Assembly: GCF_011303555.1 (NCBI RefSeq)
Contig: NZ_CP049868.1
Span: 3,720,001-3,784,000, forward strand
Direction: 5' to 3'
DNA from: Pedobacter sp. HDW13
Lineage (GTDB): Bacteria > Bacteroidota > Bacteroidia > Sphingobacteriales > Sphingobacteriaceae
DNA: 64,000 bases
The notes beneath the pieces are model-generated. The model was given only the letters and a program-made list of their open reading frames with translations. It was not told where the DNA came from and searched no databases. Numbering within the stretch: position 1 is the stretch's first letter; each line of letters starts with the position of its first letter. Made by a program: the position numbers and the translations under genes. Below are positions 20,710 to 31,500 of this stretch, one piece after another.

Positions 20710-21189
20710 ATGAATAACAAACCAATTGCCTATCTTATCTTAAGTTTATTATCAATCGGAGTTGCTGCATATTTATATGGTGTATGGATAGCCTGTAGCA
20801 TTTCATGGGCACCTAGAGATACCCCTGTTAGTATCAATTCATTTCTGTCTAGTGTGGTTTCTAGCATTGCTGCCGTATTAGCGACCAATCTAGGTGCTGT
20901 ATTGGGGATTTCTATAACTAAGCCTCAATCTCCATTCGGTAAGTTAAAGAATTGGACGTCCTTTAGTCTTTTAGCTAACGACGGGGCAACTATATTTCAA
21001 ATAATTGCCTGTTTTGTGTACGTTCTTTCTCTTCTCGCGGCAGCGATTGTTTGGGTTCATACTGGTTTCGAAACTGAAAGTACTAAAATCATATCGTTAA
21101 TTCCCGAGATGACGAAATCACTAGTAGGGGTAATTATAGGGGTTATGGCAATTTCTCTTAACGTTAAACCATTGGCAAATAAAGCCTAA
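20710..21189 (+). CDS. Small four-TM membrane protein of unknown function
   Basis: A 159-residue protein from the ATG at 20710, just before the first hydrophobic helix (a start at 20674 would add 12 polar residues). About four transmembrane helices can be read: PIAYLILSLLSIGVAAYLYG, VSSIAAVLATNLGAVLGI, FQIIACFVYVLSLLAAAIVW and SLVGVIIGVMAISLNV. No family recognised. It stands alone, with 520 bases of empty sequence upstream of its longest frame and 368 bases downstream, so it is probably monocistronic. Confidence 0.55.
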   Translation: MNNKPIAYLILSLLSIGVAAYLYGVWIACSISWAPRDTPVSINSFLSSVVSSIAAVLATNLGAVLGISITKPQSPFGKLKNWTSFSLLANDGATIFQIIACFVYVLSLLAAAIVWVHTGFETESTKIISLIPEMTKSLVGVIIGVMAISLNVKPLANKA

Positions 21190-21557
21190 ATATGCATTGG
21201 AGTACTGCTTTCCAATTTTTTAAATAACTGTTTTTAGATTTTACCAAAAGCATTTTCTGTGTTAACCAATCATTCAATGGATTTAGAAAGGCTACGATTA
21301 CTTCACATCTTTCCAAAATAGTGACTCTTAATTGAATATTAAGATCGCGATTGGACAAAATGCTGCATTAATATTTATTACAGCCTTATAGTCTGAAGAG
21401 TATATCATATCTAAGCTAAATACTTGTAGTATATTAAAGTAAAGGAAATGGTGTGGCAAAGCAGAATTTGCGGCGCCCTGAGCGGTCAACTTAAAAGTAA
21501 AATTTTAAGGTTTTTGGTAGTGTAAATCCGGTAAGGTACTCGTTAAAATCTATAGAA
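21190..21557. other. 368-base gap upstream of the giant-protein operon
   Basis: No gene seen. It should hold the promoter of the lipoprotein/giant-protein set. An A/T-rich leader precedes the ATG at 21558, but I cannot place a confident -33/-7 pair. Confidence 0.4.
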
Positions 21558-22586
21558 ATGAAACTAAATCAAAACACTTTTTTTTTACAGTTCATCGGTG
21601 GGATTGTATTGCTGTGTGCAAGTTGTGCTAAGCCACTGCAGCGGAATTCATTTACTATTAATGATATCATGCCCGCTGGAGTATGGAAAACCTTGGAAAG
21701 TTCTTCACAATACATGCGGCCGATTAAACCGGGAAGTATCATACACTTGGACTGTTTTACAGCTACACAGCCGTACGGCCACTCCAGCTTGATGCCGTTA
21801 CACTACACATTCGATATCCCAGTAAGAATGATCGATACGGAAATAAAAGGCAAAGACGGCAATGTTCTCGGAAAGCTTAAAAATTATGAAAAGGATTTCT
21901 TATTGGCTTACCTCGCAACAAATACAAAAGCCGCTTTCGGAGCTATTCCTCCGGATTCAGCACTTGTTAATTTATGGAACTTCTTGATGAAAAATTTATG
22001 GTTAACAAAGGGAACGATTAATAGTCCTTTATCAAAAGTGAGTGTTGACTACACTAACCTAGAAAATGATTTGTTGAAGCAGGATCCAACCTTCAGGAAC
22101 CAATTACGTGGTTTGGGGCAATGGCAGGCAGTGATTATACCACGGGCTATTTATAAAGATCATAGGGGATTTTTCGACAAACAATTAACTGGGAATAATC
22201 CCAATGCAGTTTTTTACGAGCCGCTCGACAGCGACCGTTTTTTTTCATACGTTTCATTTACAGTATTTGTAGATGGGGCGTTCTATAATCAAAATCAATC
22301 TACAGAAGAGTTACGCACCTGGTCTATATTTGATTGGCTACACTCAGGTATACCCATTTATGAGAGCAATAAGGGAAAAAAGATAAAAATTATAACTTTT
22401 AAAAAGAACAGTGGCCGCTATAAAATAGTTCCGGCGGGTACAGTCCCTGGAAGGCAAGTCAACTATAAGATATCGAGCGACCTCCTGTTGATTGGCAACG
22501 GTGATCGAAAAACGATTCTTGAAGAAGATCTTACAAATATTTTCCCACCTTCTGTGAAGCGTCTGGTGTTTCGGAAAGTAAAATAA
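21558..22586 (+). CDS. Predicted lipoprotein, first gene of the giant-protein operon
   Basis: A 342-residue protein with an N-terminal hydrophobic signal ending in LLCASC, giving a plausible lipidated Cys23. The lipobox is loose at position -3, as is common in Bacteroidota. The rest is soluble and mixed alpha/beta with no motif I recognise (for example GQWQAVIIPRAIYKDHRGFF and SYVSFTVFVDGAFYN). It should sit at the periplasmic face of the inner membrane or in the outer membrane. The next gene begins 19 bases after its stop, so it is probably cotranscribed with the two giant genes. Function unknown. Confidence 0.65.
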   Translation: MKLNQNTFFLQFIGGIVLLCASCAKPLQRNSFTINDIMPAGVWKTLESSSQYMRPIKPGSIIHLDCFTATQPYGHSSLMPLHYTFDIPVRMIDTEIKGKDGNVLGKLKNYEKDFLLAYLATNTKAAFGAIPPDSALVNLWNFLMKNLWLTKGTINSPLSKVSVDYTNLENDLLKQDPTFRNQLRGLGQWQAVIIPRAIYKDHRGFFDKQLTGNNPNAVFYEPLDSDRFFSYVSFTVFVDGAFYNQNQSTEELRTWSIFDWLHSGIPIYESNKGKKIKIITFKKNSGRYKIVPAGTVPGRQVNYKISSDLLLIGNGDRKTILEEDLTNIFPPSVKRLVFRKVK

Positions 22587-22605
22587 TAATATCTAAACTA
22601 TTGAT

Positions 22606-25600
22606 ATGGAAGCGATTATTTTTGGTTATAAATTGCAATTGGAAGATGGAAAAGATGCGAAACTTTTCTGGGGTAGGGAAAAGGTTGCCAGTATTCTGTT
22701 AAAAGGTAATAGCCTTAAAGTCAGCTTTGTTGCTGATGCTAGTCATGTGGCAACAGGAGGGACATTTTCTTTTTCAATTAAATCTGGAACGCAATTCTCC
22801 TACGACATCGTTTCTCGCAACGGTTCTTATACGGGACAATTTTCCGTCGAAATATTTAACAATACGATAAATAACATTACTCCTGCCATATCTCAAGCTG
22901 GTGAGCTGTTGTTTGGCATTGAGATCAACGATGCGCTAAATAAATTTATTTATGACGAGACGATCAATAGCTATTTTCAGGGTTATGGAACCATCGGTCT
23001 TAATAATGTAATCGATAAGATTCGTTCGACTGCTTTTACTATTGATCTCAGTAAGGAGGGAGTGGACCTATTTGTTGCAGCGGATCAGTACTATCAAATA
23101 CGCGACAGGATCAATATTAAAACTGGGCCCGTTGGCGGTAGTGAAGCATTGGAGTTTGGACAAATCATGTCTATCGACAGGATTAGGCTTCATAGTGAAG
23201 GCGGATCTGAGTTGTTTGTAGTCCCGGAATATAAATACGTTCCTGTTTTTCCCGATGTACTGAGCATTAATCAGGACATGACGGCCAGTAAAAGTGAACT
23301 GCAGATCAAATACCAGTTTGCCTTGGCGAACGGTATATTCTCCTTCGAAAAAATGCCTGGAAAAAAAGGTATAATATCATGGGTTAGCTCGCTGTTTTCC
23401 GATGAGCGTCCTTTGTTGATGATGCCCAACCTATCAGATAGTAATAGTTATCCGACTGCGTTGAAAACTGCTACAGATAAATTCAGGCTTGTTTTCAGGG
23501 AAGGTCTATTTTCGTTATTTGATCCTACTCCGATAAATCGATTTGAAAAAACCATCCGCGGTCTCTCCATTGAAGAAGTTACCGGCGCTACGCTTCATGA
23601 ACTAGCATACGAAACGATCGACTGGGAACGCAAGGAACGCCAACTCTATGGTGTTAAACTGAAAAGTTCGAATACCACTGAAGCACTGGTATCTCCGTTT
23701 TGGTTGCCTGCCAATGGAATCGTAGTTGTGCAGGAATCCTCGCCCAGCAATATTCATAGCCTTGTAAAAGGGGGCTGGCTGGAATCGAAAAATAAATCTT
23801 TGACTACGCTTTTGAAATGTTCTTTAAAGGCAGAGGCTATAGATTTGGGAGGTGAAGATATTTATCATGTAATGACGATTGAACTGGATCCCGCTGATTG
23901 GGATCTCTATTCTCAATATGAAGAAAGAGAAAGTTATTTAACAGGGATCCTAGCTGCAAACGGTGTGTATAATATCGATAGTCGCAAATTTGCAACACAG
24001 CATACCGGACCACTAGTATTACCGGCCACCGACTATTTACTGGGTGTAGCTAATATTGCTGATCCTGCTGGTAAGAGCGGAGCTAAAATTCCCAAAGTAA
24101 TACAGGAGAAAATAAAAAAGCTTAACGATGCGTTTTCAAATTTTAGCGCCGATGCGGTAGGACAGGAGCATATTCAGGGTTTTCTGCGTGAATATAATGG
24201 ATTGACAAAGAAGATAAGTATCGATACTATTTTTCAATACCCCCCATCCAAAGCCAATACGATAAACGATACATTATCGATACCAATTCAATTGAAACCA
24301 GCTGCCGTTGATTTTAAACATGGGAATGTCCGACACGTGCCTGCGGCGACTGGGATACCACTTACAACAGTAGTTGTTAATCGGATGGATCCCGTTTCGG
24401 CGCAACGTTTGGCTGACCAATTGCATCATCTCTGGAACGACCATCTCCTCCTTGCGGAAAATGCATCGGATGCCGGCTTGCGCAATGCCGCGGTTGCAAT
24501 ACATAAAGTGCGCATTTACCTCGAAAATCTTTCGAGCGAACAGAATATTGCTACACTCCGTGTTCAGACCAGGAACGGCGTTTATTACCGATTGAAACTG
24601 AATACACTCGCCCCCAGTCCCGAAAACAAGCTGGCTTTATTACACCGTGTTAAGACTTTGGTGAAAGGAAACTTCAATGCAATCCCTGGGCTGGGAAAAC
24701 GCTTGAAAACAGTGCAGCAGCAAGTCGAAGACCTTACCATTGCAGCATTCACCACACTTTGGGATCAAGGTTGGAACAAACTGGCGACTGAGGAGGATAA
24801 AATAATATATGCTCTTTTAGATACGGTTTATAAGCAATTTGATCGTAGCGTGATCAACAAGCTTCTGGAAATACTTTTAAGTACTCAGACAGCACTGGAT
24901 GAAATTCGTCTACAGGTGAAGATCATTTTTGATCACCTCAAACTAACTCCGGCTGAAATTGAAGCATTCAAAAATAAAGTTGAAGAAGAGGTTACCACGG
25001 TGCTCAGCAATGTGATACAGGGCTTGGATCCCTATGTTGAGAAGTTGCGTGAAATATGGGATAACGCGACAGCGGGCTGCAATGATGTACCGATGTCAGA
25101 AATGAAAGCTTTGTATGGTGAACGTTTTGGAGTAAACACTATCAATGGTATACTGAAAGATCTTAAAAGTGGCAATTCCTCAATAGAGCAAAATGCAAAA
25201 CGGGTAATAAACTGTCTGGAAAGAAAACTGAAGCAGGAAATAAAAAACAAATTACTTGAGGAATGGAATCAATTGGCAGCTAAACCCTGGAATGATATCG
25301 AGGGTTGGCTAAGCGAAACATTCGAGGCCTATCAGGAAGATATCTGGAATTTCTACAGTTTTATTTTAAAAGTTGAAGCAACAAAAAGCAAACTCGAAGG
25401 ATACCTTGTTTTAGTGAGAAAGGCAAGTAAGGTGAAAAATGCGGCAGAACTGATTGCATTGCGAAGCGAGCCGGGTTTTAAAGAATTATATGATGAAGCT
25501 TCTATCATCATTCAAAAAGAATATGGGGATGAGCTGCAAAGGCTACAGGTTATTACACAGGCGAAGTTTGAAGAACTTGTGAATAAACACTGGGAAAAGA

Positions 25601-28506
25601 TTCTGTTTGTAGCGGATGCTGTGGAAAAGCTGATCGATGAGTATAACTTTTGGAAGGACATTATTCCAAAACTGAAGGTAGCAATTGAAGATTTAAAGTT
25701 TACCATCACAGGTTTTATTACTGGTCTTAATGATGATAACAAACGCCGCGCCATGTTGCGCATCCTGGTGTTTTACCTTCTTGAAAAATACCAGGTAAAT
25801 ATATCGCTTCCCGACTTGCGGATAGACCCGCCTCAGTATATCATTTACAGCAAGCATCTTTCTTTCAACACCAGCCCGGCATTTAAAAAACAGATGGAAG
25901 ATTTGCTGAAGAAATTACACCTTCAGCAACTGGTACTTTGCAAATTAGGTTCAGGCAAGCAATGGGATCATTCGTTTAGCGAATCTTCAGTGTATATCCT
26001 GAAACTGGGGAACGATATGAACCTACCTGCCATTCTGAGGGAAGTAAATTCCAGTAACAAGAAGCCAGGACTAAAATATGGGCCATTTAATGATGAGAAA
26101 CCCAGCAATAATGCCGATAGCCCCCTGGAGGAATTGATCAAAGATCTGCATCCGGATATGCTTGATGCGAGATGGCGGGGCATATTCATTTATAAGCCAT
26201 TTGCTGATATACGAAATGATGCACTGTTGCGAGACTTGGTTGGTAAATCCAGTTTACAAATGGCCTACTCGGCAATTGGCGGCACCTCGCCTGGAAGTAG
26301 CGCAGGGCAGTTGGATGTACCGTTTAACATTTACGCCCGGGTAAAAGAAAATGCGGAAAAAATGGACATAGAACTGGGAAGTGGTGATGATCGTCCTGAT
26401 TCGGAACTCACACTAGTCAAGTTCGATGCTTTGATAAAAAATACTACTCTTGAATCGGGAGAAGCTTTGTTGCGTCTAGATTTTAGAAATGTTTTCAGTA
26501 AGGAATATCCAAAAGATGCCGAGCATATTATGATCCGCGGCTCACTTCCCTCGAAAATAGAAGGGGTTGATACGCCGCGTGACTTCGAGTTCGGGGTTAC
26601 TTTTCACCCTGAAAAAGAGTTGAAAGATTTACCAGGTTTTATGGACAGTTTACAGCTGCGGGGCATAAAGGCCACCCGACAGGCGGGCCGATCGGTGCTG
26701 GAAATTGACGCAATACTAAATTTTAAAGAATTTGATGTAGTTGTAAAGGTCAAAAAACTTGCCCTGAAGAATTTTTACATCATACTTCCTAGCTCTGATA
26801 ATGGCACTGAAAACCCTGCTGGAAAACCCAGGGGAGTCAATTTCGACATCGGTGCAGTCGAGTTCATTATTGATGCACCAAGACCGATCAATTTTTCGGG
26901 CATTGAACTTCTTCCAAAAGGAATTGGCTATATAAAAAGCTATGTAGGAAAACTAGCGGATGATTTTGATGCCCCTGTTATTTGGATAGCTAACAGACCC
27001 TCCAAAGATAATTCCATTATGTACTTCAAGCTAGATGTACAGATGGGCAAGTTGCCTTCGTTGGGAGGAGTGAATGCAAAGGACCTTCGCCTGGAAGGCG
27101 TGATTGGTATCAAAGTTAAAAACAGTGTTCCCAATGGAAAGCCTTTCTTCGGCCTTACAGGTCTGAGTGCAAAAGAAATCTCGATCGACCTATTCCGTTT
27201 TATATCCATCTATATTAATGAATTGCTCGTTAGAAATGCAAAGATTGGTGTAGCACCGAACGAAACAAAAGTGACATTCATCGGAGCAAAAAAGATAGAC
27301 CTGAAAATACTGGACTGGTCTCCACTGGGCAAGAATGCTGACTTTAGTTTGGCGTTTTTTCATAATGATCCGAAAGATGCGACCGAAGCTGCCAAATCCC
27401 CTAGAACAGGGATGATTGCCGCATACAGCAATAAGAACGGTACAGATATTGGTATTATCAAACTCTATTGGATATTGCTGGCCAACAATCTGCAATTTGA
27501 TCCAAAGTTACTCAACGGTCTTCTGTCTCCACCCAATGTAGATGCAAGCCCAGTTAACGAAATAATGAATCGCGTATTCAAGGGTATACAGGATGATAGC
27601 CAGACATCATTTAAAGATATCTCATTCACGTCTAGCACCAGTTGGTTATTCGGTGCGTCGTTCTCTATTGCAGGCATTCTTGATCGTTGCAGTTTTGTTT
27701 TACATGATCAATATTATTATGGTGTCATGCTAAGTTCAACAGAGCTATGGTTCAAAGAGTTGTTTGGCGTTGATGCACTTTCGCTTGCTTATATTCCTGG
27801 GAAAACAAAACAACTCGATCGCTTTCGCATTGAGATGGGCCTTCCATTGCTCGACTTGCTTGGCCCCCTACAAGCTGGTCTTGTGGCACTAGAGTACGGA
27901 CTCAACCGCGACTTCCTGATCGATTTCGGTTTTCCGTGGAAAGATGGTAATCATTATTTATGGCATCGTACGTTCAGCTTTGCCGCAGGAATTTATGAAA
28001 CAAGGTTTGGTTTCTATTTTGAAAAACGTACGGATATTACCCCGGACAGCAGTAAGTCCATTACCATTGGTGCCGGGGTGGCTTTTTCTTACGGTTATAA
28101 AGTTGGTGCACGTAATCCTGTTGCATGGGCTGAGGCAGGTATATCCGTAACTGTTATCTTGATGGGATCGGTCACGTTTAAATTTGCAAATGGTGGTAGT
28201 GCAATCACACAGTTGAAAGGCACGCTAGAAAAAATAGAAGTGATTGGTGTAATCGGTATTTACGCTTATGCAAGGGGTGGCATCAATTATTGGGTACTTT
28301 CCGCTGAGATACGCGCAGAAGTAGTAGCAGCATTGGCGGGGCATCTGATTTATATGCCCAAAGGCAATAGCTCACTCACGTTTGCAGCTACATTAAGTGT
28401 TCGCTATTCGGCTTCCTGTCGGGTACGATGCGGCTTTACAAGCTTTACATTCCGGGTATCCGGAAGCCTGGGATACGGAGTACATGGAAGAATTGGTTTA
28501 AACTAA
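22606..28506 (+). CDS. Giant protein of 1966 residues, unknown function
   Basis: One uninterrupted frame with no signal peptide or clear transmembrane segment. Three broad zones are visible: a beta-rich N-terminal region (about 1-330), a long charged alpha-helical/coiled-coil middle (about 480-1080, with KLLEILLSTQTALDEIRL-like heptads), and a beta-rich C-terminal half (1100-1966). The last part becomes Gly/aromatic-rich with alternating polarity (GAGVAFSYGYKVG, FRVSGSLGYGVHGRIGLN), reminiscent of amphipathic beta-strand repeats, though no export signal is present. No family is recognised. The next giant gene starts 13 bases downstream, so the two products probably act together. Codon use looks like the host. 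Confidence 0.7.
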   Translation: MEAIIFGYKLQLEDGKDAKLFWGREKVASILLKGNSLKVSFVADASHVATGGTFSFSIKSGTQFSYDIVSRNGSYTGQFSVEIFNNTINNITPAISQAGELLFGIEINDALNKFIYDETINSYFQGYGTIGLNNVIDKIRSTAFTIDLSKEGVDLFVAADQYYQIRDRINIKTGPVGGSEALEFGQIMSIDRIRLHSEGGSELFVVPEYKYVPVFPDVLSINQDMTASKSELQIKYQFALANGIFSFEKMPGKKGIISWVSSLFSDERPLLMMPNLSDSNSYPTALKTATDKFRLVFREGLFSLFDPTPINRFEKTIRGLSIEEVTGATLHELAYETIDWERKERQLYGVKLKSSNTTEALVSPFWLPANGIVVVQESSPSNIHSLVKGGWLESKNKSLTTLLKCSLKAEAIDLGGEDIYHVMTIELDPADWDLYSQYEERESYLTGILAANGVYNIDSRKFATQHTGPLVLPATDYLLGVANIADPAGKSGAKIPKVIQEKIKKLNDAFSNFSADAVGQEHIQGFLREYNGLTKKISIDTIFQYPPSKANTINDTLSIPIQLKPAAVDFKHGNVRHVPAATGIPLTTVVVNRMDPVSAQRLADQLHHLWNDHLLLAENASDAGLRNAAVAIHKVRIYLENLSSEQNIATLRVQTRNGVYYRLKLNTLAPSPENKLALLHRVKTLVKGNFNAIPGLGKRLKTVQQQVEDLTIAAFTTLWDQGWNKLATEEDKIIYALLDTVYKQFDRSVINKLLEILLSTQTALDEIRLQVKIIFDHLKLTPAEIEAFKNKVEEEVTTVLSNVIQGLDPYVEKLREIWDNATAGCNDVPMSEMKALYGERFGVNTINGILKDLKSGNSSIEQNAKRVINCLERKLKQEIKNKLLEEWNQLAAKPWNDIEGWLSETFEAYQEDIWNFYSFILKVEATKSKLEGYLVLVRKASKVKNAAELIALRSEPGFKELYDEASIIIQKEYGDELQRLQVITQAKFEELVNKHWEKILFVADAVEKLIDEYNFWKDIIPKLKVAIEDLKFTITGFITGLNDDNKRRAMLRILVFYLLEKYQVNISLPDLRIDPPQYIIYSKHLSFNTSPAFKKQMEDLLKKLHLQQLVLCKLGSGKQWDHSFSESSVYILKLGNDMNLPAILREVNSSNKKPGLKYGPFNDEKPSNNADSPLEELIKDLHPDMLDARWRGIFIYKPFADIRNDALLRDLVGKSSLQMAYSAIGGTSPGSSAGQLDVPFNIYARVKENAEKMDIELGSGDDRPDSELTLVKFDALIKNTTLESGEALLRLDFRNVFSKEYPKDAEHIMIRGSLPSKIEGVDTPRDFEFGVTFHPEKELKDLPGFMDSLQLRGIKATRQAGRSVLEIDAILNFKEFDVVVKVKKLALKNFYIILPSSDNGTENPAGKPRGVNFDIGAVEFIIDAPRPINFSGIELLPKGIGYIKSYVGKLADDFDAPVIWIANRPSKDNSIMYFKLDVQMGKLPSLGGVNAKDLRLEGVIGIKVKNSVPNGKPFFGLTGLSAKEISIDLFRFISIYINELLVRNAKIGVAPNETKVTFIGAKKIDLKILDWSPLGKNADFSLAFFHNDPKDATEAAKSPRTGMIAAYSNKNGTDIGIIKLYWILLANNLQFDPKLLNGLLSPPNVDASPVNEIMNRVFKGIQDDSQTSFKDISFTSSTSWLFGASFSIAGILDRCSFVLHDQYYYGVMLSSTELWFKELFGVDALSLAYIPGKTKQLDRFRIEMGLPLLDLLGPLQAGLVALEYGLNRDFLIDFGFPWKDGNHYLWHRTFSFAAGIYETRFGFYFEKRTDITPDSSKSITIGAGVAFSYGYKVGARNPVAWAEAGISVTVILMGSVTFKFANGGSAITQLKGTLEKIEVIGVIGIYAYARGGINYWVLSAEIRAEVVAALAGHLIYMPKGNSSLTFAATLSVRYSASCRVRCGFTSFTFRVSGSLGYGVHGRIGLN

Positions 28507-28519
28507 ATAATAAGACAAT

Positions 28520-31500
28520 ATGCCCGATAAAATATTTTACGTCATCGATAATTTTTGTCCTACATCGTACTACGATCAGTCGTTCATTAAAAATGATATG
28601 TTCTATGTGATTGTAAATACTTATATTATCAATACAGATAATTTTAAGGAATGCCCATTGCTGGCAGATTACCTCGATCCTGCAACACAGTTGAGCAGCT
28701 ATACTTGGGAATATTTGGGTAATAACGCCGCCGCCGCAGTAGAGATACAGAAAGACCCTTCCTGCCTGGTACCGGTACCGCCACCAATAAACATACCATT
28801 CTCTTTTTCTTTCAATGCCACTACGCTAGATAATAAACTGGGTTACGAGTTTTCATCTGCCAAAGATATCATTGAATGGATTAGGCAAAGTAATAGTTCG
28901 CTGGTAGTAAGTCTGTTAACGAGAAAAACGGGAATCAATTACTTCAACTATATCACCTTTCCCCAGTTAATTACGTTGAATAAATGGCTCACCGCCTTGC
29001 TTACCGAAATATTTCGTAAAGAACCCGCCAACATAATTGACGCATTGGAAAGGAAAATCTATGATTGCTTATGGACAGGTATTGATGCCAATAAGTTTCG
29101 GGAGAATTTTTTGGAATTGATCGAGAAGGAACAGGGCGGTATCACATCGAAGGCAAAATTACCGTTAGGTATTACTGATTTTTATCTGACCAAGTATTGT
29201 AACCTACTTGTTGCCGAAAATGTAAAGACGGATTCATCATTTGCGCCAGATCCCTTGAAGTTGGAGCCAGAGGCGCTTGACTTATTAATTAAAACACCGG
29301 CAGAGGCAAAGGCAGAATTAGGTGACGAGAAAAATTATCGAAAAATTCTTTGCCAAAAAATATCTACCGAAAAGAAAGACCCTTCGAAGCTGGCCGAGCG
29401 ACTGCAATTTTATTATGGAGCCGGTGAGCGGGTTCGAGCGAATGGTGCTGTGACTATATCCATGATGATGATAAAGGATATAGATACACCATCCGGCATG
29501 CAGTTGAACACTGATGGAACTCCGACGGGGTGGATTGAAACCAATGCATATTCTTTTTGTGGACAGGTAGCAGCAATTCCTCTAGCGGAAGTTAGGGATG
29601 GTGCATTTACCAATTCATTTACGATCAATGCCGGTGGCATGAAGTTATTGGATATGCTTACACCAAAAGACAGAAAAGAATATTTTGAATCCATCAGAGC
29701 TCACTTGCATAATATCGATAATAACGATCATACTAAACTGAAAAGGAGCCTTTCGTTGCCAGCAACATATTCAGTAGATCAAATAACGCGTATACAGGAG
29801 AAAACCAATTATTATCCGGTAAATGCATTGTTAGAACATAATTTTAAACCCTACACGGTAGTGTTTGATCAAGATCAGTTTGCAACTGCCATTAAGATGC
29901 CGGAAGCATTGCTTGATACACTAGTAGATAAACCCAAAGTCAGTTACCAGGATACTAGTACGGACACAGCATTTATTAAGCTTAATCCACAGCGGATGTT
30001 ACTTCGGGAAGAGGATCTGTTTAAGGACGACAGAACGAATGCGGTGAAACTGATTTCAATGGAAAATAGTGTAGCGCTTAATCAGTTTCGGCCGGCCATC
30101 ATATTGAGCGTACTGGTCAAGAAAGTTAAGCTTCCGCAGGAACAAAAAGAGGTGTATAAAATTTCGCGTAAAGCATATGTGCCCATTACAAATACAGATC
30201 CAGCAGCTAAAGAGGTTTTGATGGAGTTGAAAGAACTACGAGAGCTTCTATATGCACCCGATAACAGTTTGCGTAAGGATGATTTTGCGTTCCGTGTACG
30301 TAAGCTCAAACCAAAAGCTGATATCGTGCTTAAGGATATCTGGACGGATGGAAAAATCGATGACGACGAGATGATTGAACTTTACGCAGATGGGCTCAAA
30401 ACATTATTTGAAGACGGAAATTCGAAAGGAATAAAAGATACAGTAGAGGCTGATTTGGTCATCATCCCGATTGTTGCGAATATATCCAACATGTTTAAAC
30501 ATGGTTTCAATTTATTGTTGCACAAAGATCCGGGACAGAAGGTATTTATAGCTCTAGACAAACATTATCAATTTAGATTTAATGTTTCGATCAATGGCTT
30601 TTCACGTTCGATGCAACTAAAGTTGGATAAAGATGGGTTCGTAAATTCAGGTTTAGGAAATGTGGAGCCGCTGCTCTTCGACTATAGTAATTTCAACAAG
30701 TTTCGAATATCATTGATGAACGGTGAGGAATTGAAGCTTAATACGAATGATGCATTGTTTCCTGTTGGTGAAAATAATCCAGATAAACTTCCGACAAACT
30801 TTTACTACCGCACTACACACCGTTTTGCAGAGGAAGTGAGTGCTAAAAGCACGGATGATGCCCAAGAAAACCGTTATAAACTTTATCGTCTGAATGCAAA
30901 CGCACTTTCATTGAAAGCCAAAATTGAGAACCAGTATGCCTTCAGGTTGGCTGTGGAACAGAATGGTATACATTTTCCTTACAGTAACCCTATCAGGAAT
31001 ATCGGTGATCTTAAAACGACCAAGGTGGAGGATGAACTGGTATCTGTCATTCCGTTGCTACGCTATGCGGTCTCTGACAAAAATGACCAGATTATTCTTA
31101 TTCTCAATAAAAAATACTTAAAGGGATTGCTCCGTAACATTAAGGATCAAGATGAAGCGCAGATGACCGTTTATCGAAATCTTTACGAAGCGTTTTTTGA
31201 TGCGATCAATAACCAATGCCTATTGTGCATCGAACTTTGGAATTTTAATAACATGCTTCATACCCTCGACGACGAATATGCCGCGCATCCGGAATCCTCG
31301 AATGAATGGCCTTCGTTGATGAAACATCTGGAAAAAGTAAAAACAGTATCATTTCCGGTTAATTTCACAAACATGCTTACGCCCTTCAATAAATCGACCT
31401 TTGCCGGTTTTAAAAAAGCTGTTGAGGAATATACTGATGGGACAGATGAATATACGGAGAAAATTAATCTATCCAGTTCACTCAGTGCCGAGATATTAAA